NCBI RefSeq assembly: GCF_029227915.1
Contig: NC_079887.1
Coordinates: 14,260,001-14,324,000 of the forward strand
Length of the DNA: 64,000 nt
DNA from: Hydractinia symbiolongicarpus
Lineage: Eukaryota; Cnidaria; Hydrozoa; Anthoathecata; Hydractiniidae
Reading direction: 5' to 3'
Part shown: piece after piece, positions 60,300 through 64,000 of the stretch
Layout: each line of letters opens with the position of its first letter
Position numbering within the stretch: the first letter of the stretch is position 1
Notes under the pieces: generated by a model
Told to the model about the DNA's origin: nothing
Seen by the model: the letters and a program-made list of their open reading frames with translations, nothing else
The model's database searches: none
Translations under genes and position numbers: made by a program

Positions 60300-60950
60300 C
60301 CGATAACGACACCAAACTATATCGTCAAATGGTGGGAAGCATTGTATATGCCATGACTTGCTCCCGACCAGATTTGAGTTATGTTGTAACTAAGCTGTCT
60401 CAACACTTGTCAATTGTTGTAAAAACTTGGATTATGTTAAAACATGTATTTCGATATATAAAGAATACTGTGGGTTATACATTCCTTTTTCGTAAACTAA
60501 ACCATGAATAATTTCGTCTCTATGCATTTTGTAACGCTGATTGGGCTTCTTCTTTGCATAACAGAAGAAGTATTACCGCTTATTGTATAAACATCAATCC
60601 GAGTGGGCCACCTATCAGTTAGAGGTCGAAAAACAAGTGTCTGTGGCACTTTCAACATGCAAGGCTGAATATTTAGCCCTCTCACTAAAAGCTCAGGAGA
60701 CCGCCTACCTAACGCGACTTATCAAAGATTTAAGAAATTCTGACCTCAAGCCGCCTGTGACTAAAAATGACAACCAAGGTGCCTTAACATTATTGAAAAA
60801 CCCCGTAAAGCACATGAAGGTCAAACATATCGATATCCGATTCCATTATATTATATAGAGAATGTTTTCAACAGAATCAGATAGCTGTAGAATATATACC
60901 TTCCAGTGAAAACAAAGCTGATATATTTACGAAACCGCCAAAGAAACATT
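60300..60950 (+). pseudogene. copia RNase H region, broken
   Basis: Pieces in different frames encode the end of the polymerase (YRQMVGSIVYAMTCSRPDLSY, 60320-60385) and the RNase H domain (VALSTCKAEYLALSLKAQET at about 60640-60700, then NPVKHMKVKHIDIRFHYI). At least two frame breaks occur between 60505 and 60600, and a stop at 60856-60858. The order is as in Ty1/copia polyproteins. Confidence 0.85.
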
Positions 60951-61601
60951 TGTTGACAATGTTCAAACAATATTTATTTGGAGAGTATATAATTTTACGT
61001 CAAGTGGGGGTGTTAGATTGCCGCCATATTTGTTTTTGGTTGCTAGACTTTCGGTGCCGTTTAACTAGAACGGCATTAGGACTAAAGATAGTAGAGTTAA
61101 AGAAGAAACACATGTTTGTTGATTTTTATTCAGAAGAAAAACCATTTTCGTATTTGTTTATTTTATTACCACCAAGTCATGGCTGAAATGTTCACACCTA
61201 GTGCCCAGGACTTAATTATTGACTCCTGTTAAAAATATTGAAAAATATTAAAATCAAAGTATAGATAAATTTTTTTTTATCTTCACTATCTTTGAGCAAT
61301 AGGGGTCCACTAAAAATATCAAAAATAAATATAAATATAAAATAAAATTAATAAGACACACGCAACTATCTCCTCCTCATTGCCGCCATTCATTTTATCA
61401 TGCACACTGTAAATAGATAAACAAAATTTTATAAACATTAGAAAAGAAAGTTCTGAACAACGCTGTTACAGACAATCCGTAATAATTATTATGTTGTTTA
61501 TTTTTATGCCAAAAAAACTTAAATATACATAAAAAACAGAGATTTTACTTTAGGTTTATAACCTGATAGAATGGGGGCTTTTGTTCTTTTTTTGTTTATT
61601 T

Positions 61602-61631
61602 GTCGATCTTCTGCATTAGCAGAAGATCGAC
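61602..61631. repeat. 13-bp perfect hairpin with 4-nt loop
   Basis: GTCGATCTTCTGC, loop ATTA, then GCAGAAGATCGAC. No T-run follows directly and no gene ends next to it, so a terminator role is unlikely in this eukaryotic context. It lies 38 bp from a foldback repeat (61669-61767). Confidence 0.8.
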
Positions 61632-61668
61632 TTGTCAAATTAATTTTAATTCATTATTATTTCGGCAA

Positions 61669-61767
61669 CTGGAGACAAGGAAGTTAAGACTGAGAGAGTC
61701 GCTAGTTCAGCCACTCGGTTCTCGTGTTTGGTGTTCACCAGTTTAAACATCCCCCACTTGTCTCCAG
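61669..61767. repeat. short foldback repeat with CTGGAGACAAG ends
   Basis: A 99-bp unit begins CTGGAGACAAG and ends with the exact reverse complement. The body (ACTGAGAGAGTCGCTAGTTCAG-type, with TTTAAACATCCCCCACTTG) is shared with about 46550-46660 and, in part, with 62205-62265. It is an interspersed repeat family with at least three copies in the window. Confidence 0.75.
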
Positions 61768-61849
61768 CATGAAAAAAACAGAACACACACACATTTTTAT
61801 AAAATGATTAGGGTAAGTAAAAATACGCTAAATTTTTTTCTTAACACGA

Positions 61850-62010
61850 TGCGGGTTATGCAAAGGCGCGGGTAAGTTAAACACATCGATTGAAATTTTA
61901 TGCGTGTTATATGAAGGTGCGGGCTATCTGATAGCATCTAGTTTATAACTCACTAAAAAAGCTGAGCTGCGGGTTATACGGATGTGCAGGTTATATACCA
62001 GAAAATACCG
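61850..62010. repeat. degenerate repeat of a GCGGGTTAT motif
   Basis: Motifs such as GCGGGTTATGCAAAGG, GCGTGTTATATGAAGGTGCGG and GCGGGTTATACGGATGTGC recur three times at spacings of about 50-75 bp. They look like remnants of a tandem or foldback repeat; boundaries are not clear. Confidence 0.5.
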
Positions 62011-62204
62011 TAGGCTAACTCCTGTACTAAATCACGTTAAAGTTTGTAGTGTTGAAATAATTAAAAAATATATATATTGTTTAATTATGGAAAGCAAGTG
62101 AGTTAACTTGCAAACAAAATAATCAGTCTTTCCAACTGGAGAGAATAGGAGAGCGTAATGGCTTCTACAGACAAAATTATGTCAGTAAAACTTTGGAAAA
62201 GATA

Positions 62205-62265
62205 GTTCAGCTACCAAGGAAGTTAAGATTGAGAGAGTCCCTAGCTGATACAGTTGGTTCTTGTC
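62205..62265. repeat. partial copy of the GAGAGAGTC foldback family
   Basis: ACCAAGGAAGTTAAGATTGAGAGAGTCCCTAGC matches the left body of the 61669-61767 unit (key part AAGTTAAGAYTGAGAGAGTC). The right end is missing. Confidence 0.6.
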
Positions 62266-62897
62266 TTGTGATATACATGCTTGTTGTGTATCTGTTTTTT
62301 GGAAAGAATAAACAATTTTGACACCACACAATTGCAAGCTGGTGTACCTAATTTTTACCATATTCACTAATATCTAAATTTGGAAACCTTGGAGAATACC
62401 AAATGTCTAGCTTACACAAACGAATACTTTATTGCCTTTTTTTTTAGAAAGCCTAAAATCCAGGTTTTTTTCTATCTTGTTGGCTAGTGTTATTTTTTTT
62501 TTACAAATTAATCAGTGTCCTAAAATTGGACAGAAAATAAAGATAGACACCACTAAAGTAAAGCTCCAAACATCATGGTAAAAGGTAAGTGACGCTACTC
62601 AGAAGATTATTACAAGAATCAAAAGTATTCATGTGACAATGTGAATGCACCCTTCTTTTTTTCTAGCTAGCTATCTAGTTAGATAACAATATGTAGGACT
62701 TTTAGCACACAGTTGTAAAACTCAGGGGAAAACCTTTGAAGCATGGGAAAAGATCCAACAGTGACCCTGGAGAGCAGGAGTGATTTGATCCAGCTGACCT
62801 TGATAAGCAGTGCTCAGGCAGTGGATTTGTGTAGCGCGAACACGGACACGTGGTTTAGTACGGATCTCGGTGTGCATGCGGCCATCACACTGCTTTA

Positions 62898-63173
62898 AGG
62901 GGGATTTTCACGAAGCGAATTGACCGCGAAATCGACGGCGAATTGTGTCTGAGCATGCGCAGATTTGTTTGTTATGTTTTTGCATCGAAATATTCGCTTC
63001 GCTGAAAAGTAGAAACATTTCCTACTTTTTCGCGGCTAAAGGTTTCGCTGCTAGTTTTAGACCAATCAGAACGCGGTTAATCAATGTAAACAATGAATTT
63101 GACGTCTAATTTATTTTGTCCTGAAAATTAAAAAGCGAATTCGCCGTTCAATTTGCTTCGTGAAACCCCCCCT
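62898..63173. mobile_element. PIF/Harbinger-type MITE with TTA target duplication
   Basis: The 276-bp element starts AGGGGGATTTTCACGAAGC and ends GCTTCGTGAAACCCCCCCCT-like (63153-63173), an imperfect inverted repeat of about 28 bp extending through CGAATTGA and TCAATTTG. Both sides are flanked by TTA (62895-62897 and 63174-63176), the 3-bp duplication typical of PIF/Harbinger. The interior is richer in GC than its surroundings and has no open frame. Further GCGAATT/AATTCGC pairs make it foldback. Confidence 0.82.
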
Positions 63174-63176
63174 TTA

Positions 63177-64000
63177 CATCAGCCCTTTCGGGTGGCACAA
63201 AGCCCTCGTTGACGACCGGCACCCTCGAACTTCTATAACAAAACCGTAAATAAACAGTGGGGATCGGGTCATTAGGGGACTGTGATTATGTGGGGCCGTA
63301 ACAATGATAATTTCGTTACAAACAATAAAACATGTGTCTATGTAAGAATTCGACACATTTTTATGTTTAATCCCGTTGTGTTTAATGCTTAATCGTACTT
63401 TCGCAGGTACTACATCCAATTAACGCTAGCAGCCTGAATCCGCGAAACAGTCCTGTTAAGCCGTCAGGACAGCTTGTGGGGACGTGATTTTAATAGCTGA
63501 AAAATGCAAAATAATTCATACTTTATCACACACATTGCGTCCTCATATTAAGGCATGAAAAAGGGTTTAACAGAAGGTATACAGTGTAAGAAGCTTTTAT
63601 TTTAATGTTACTACAGTAGCTTTACTTCTGCTACAACCGCGAAGGAGGGTAAGGTGTTTGTAAGGAAGAAAAGGAAAGAAATGATAATAGCGGGTTTGTC
63701 ATTATAACATGTTAAGAAGCCAAGTGCAAAATAACCGTCAATTTTTAAGGGAATAGTAACATATGTTTTGCAACATTTCGATTAAAACACCTGTGAAGAA
63801 GAGTGTTGCTTTATGAGAAATCTGATCCCACTCACCTATTCCATCCACCCACCGTATCCAGACATCATGGTATGCCAAAGCTATACCATAACGTAACTTT
63901 TCAAAGAGCTTTGATTACCTATTATGTTCGAATATAATAAGTCAAGTTCATTTAATAAACCTATTCAAAGAGTAATAGTAATAAATAATGCAGAAAACCT
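63177..64000. other. right-edge intergenic DNA
   Basis: The first 300 bp have higher GC (GGGACTGTGATTATGTGGGGC near 63276; key part TGTGATTATGTGGGG) and might be part of another repeat. The rest is AT-rich. No protein family or RNA gene was recognised on either strand up to the window end. The stretch 62640-62897 left of the MITE is likewise unassigned. Confidence 0.4.

Larger units (their letters stand above)
58288..61190 (+). mobile_element. decayed Ty1/copia retrotransposon
   Basis: In order there are a GAG pre-integrase domain, an integrase core, a reverse transcriptase (RVT_2) and RNase H, which is the copia gene order. A polypurine tract (AAGTGGGGG, about 61003-61011) and a TGTTAGATTG that could start the 3' LTR follow. 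The coding sequence is broken: a frameshift near 58500, an in-frame TGA at 58931-58933, a frameshift near 59215, another near 60180, and further breaks near 60510-60580. Gag and the 5' LTR are missing. It is not autonomous. Confidence 0.9.

Overview
The window is eukaryotic nuclear DNA: AT-rich, with many short phase-consistent GT-AG introns and animal gene families (BLTP2/KIAA0100, SLC5A, TRAF-like, BTB-like). Penelope-like elements, Ty1/copia debris, tRNA-derived SINEs and several MITE families surround the genes. Together this suggests an early-branching metazoan, most likely a cnidarian and possibly a hydrozoan. The species is not identified, and the clade call is inference from composition, gene content and repeats.

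Layout, left to right. 1-563: 5' part of a small UPF0390/C19orf53-like gene (minus), running off the left edge. 3359-3835: a MITE. 4033-9280: an SLC5A-family sodium/solute symporter (minus), eleven exons recognised, one short internal exon and the 3' end missing. 11281-48021: a BLTP2 (KIAA0100/Hobbit) bridge-like lipid-transfer protein gene (minus). I could assemble it as 62 exons whose phases agree at every junction, about 2,323-2,340 residues, close to the human protein (about 2,235). Its largest intron (35419-42540) holds two intronless, paralogous BTB-like genes on the opposite strand (37797-38333 and 40774-41325) and a decayed Penelope-like fragment flanked by inverted hammerhead-like repeats (35930-36725). 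50631-57469: two tandem TRAF-like genes (minus). Both have a TRAF-type zinc finger split by an intron at the same codon, then coiled coil; only the left one keeps a MATH domain. The right one carries a Penelope GIY-YIG fragment with a hammerhead-like 3' motif in its intron. 58288-61190: a broken Ty1/copia element. 61600-64000: short foldback repeats and a PIF/Harbinger-type MITE with a TTA target duplication, but no recognised gene.

The host genes do not form a pathway. BLTP2 moves bulk lipid at ER-plasma membrane contacts, the SLC5A protein is a plasma-membrane transporter, and the TRAF-like and BTB-like proteins are probable signalling or adaptor proteins. One shared signal stands out: four multi-exon genes have a splice-acceptor-like AG 1-7 nt before the start codon with no visible upstream exon. 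That is what spliced-leader trans-splicing, known in hydrozoans, would leave.
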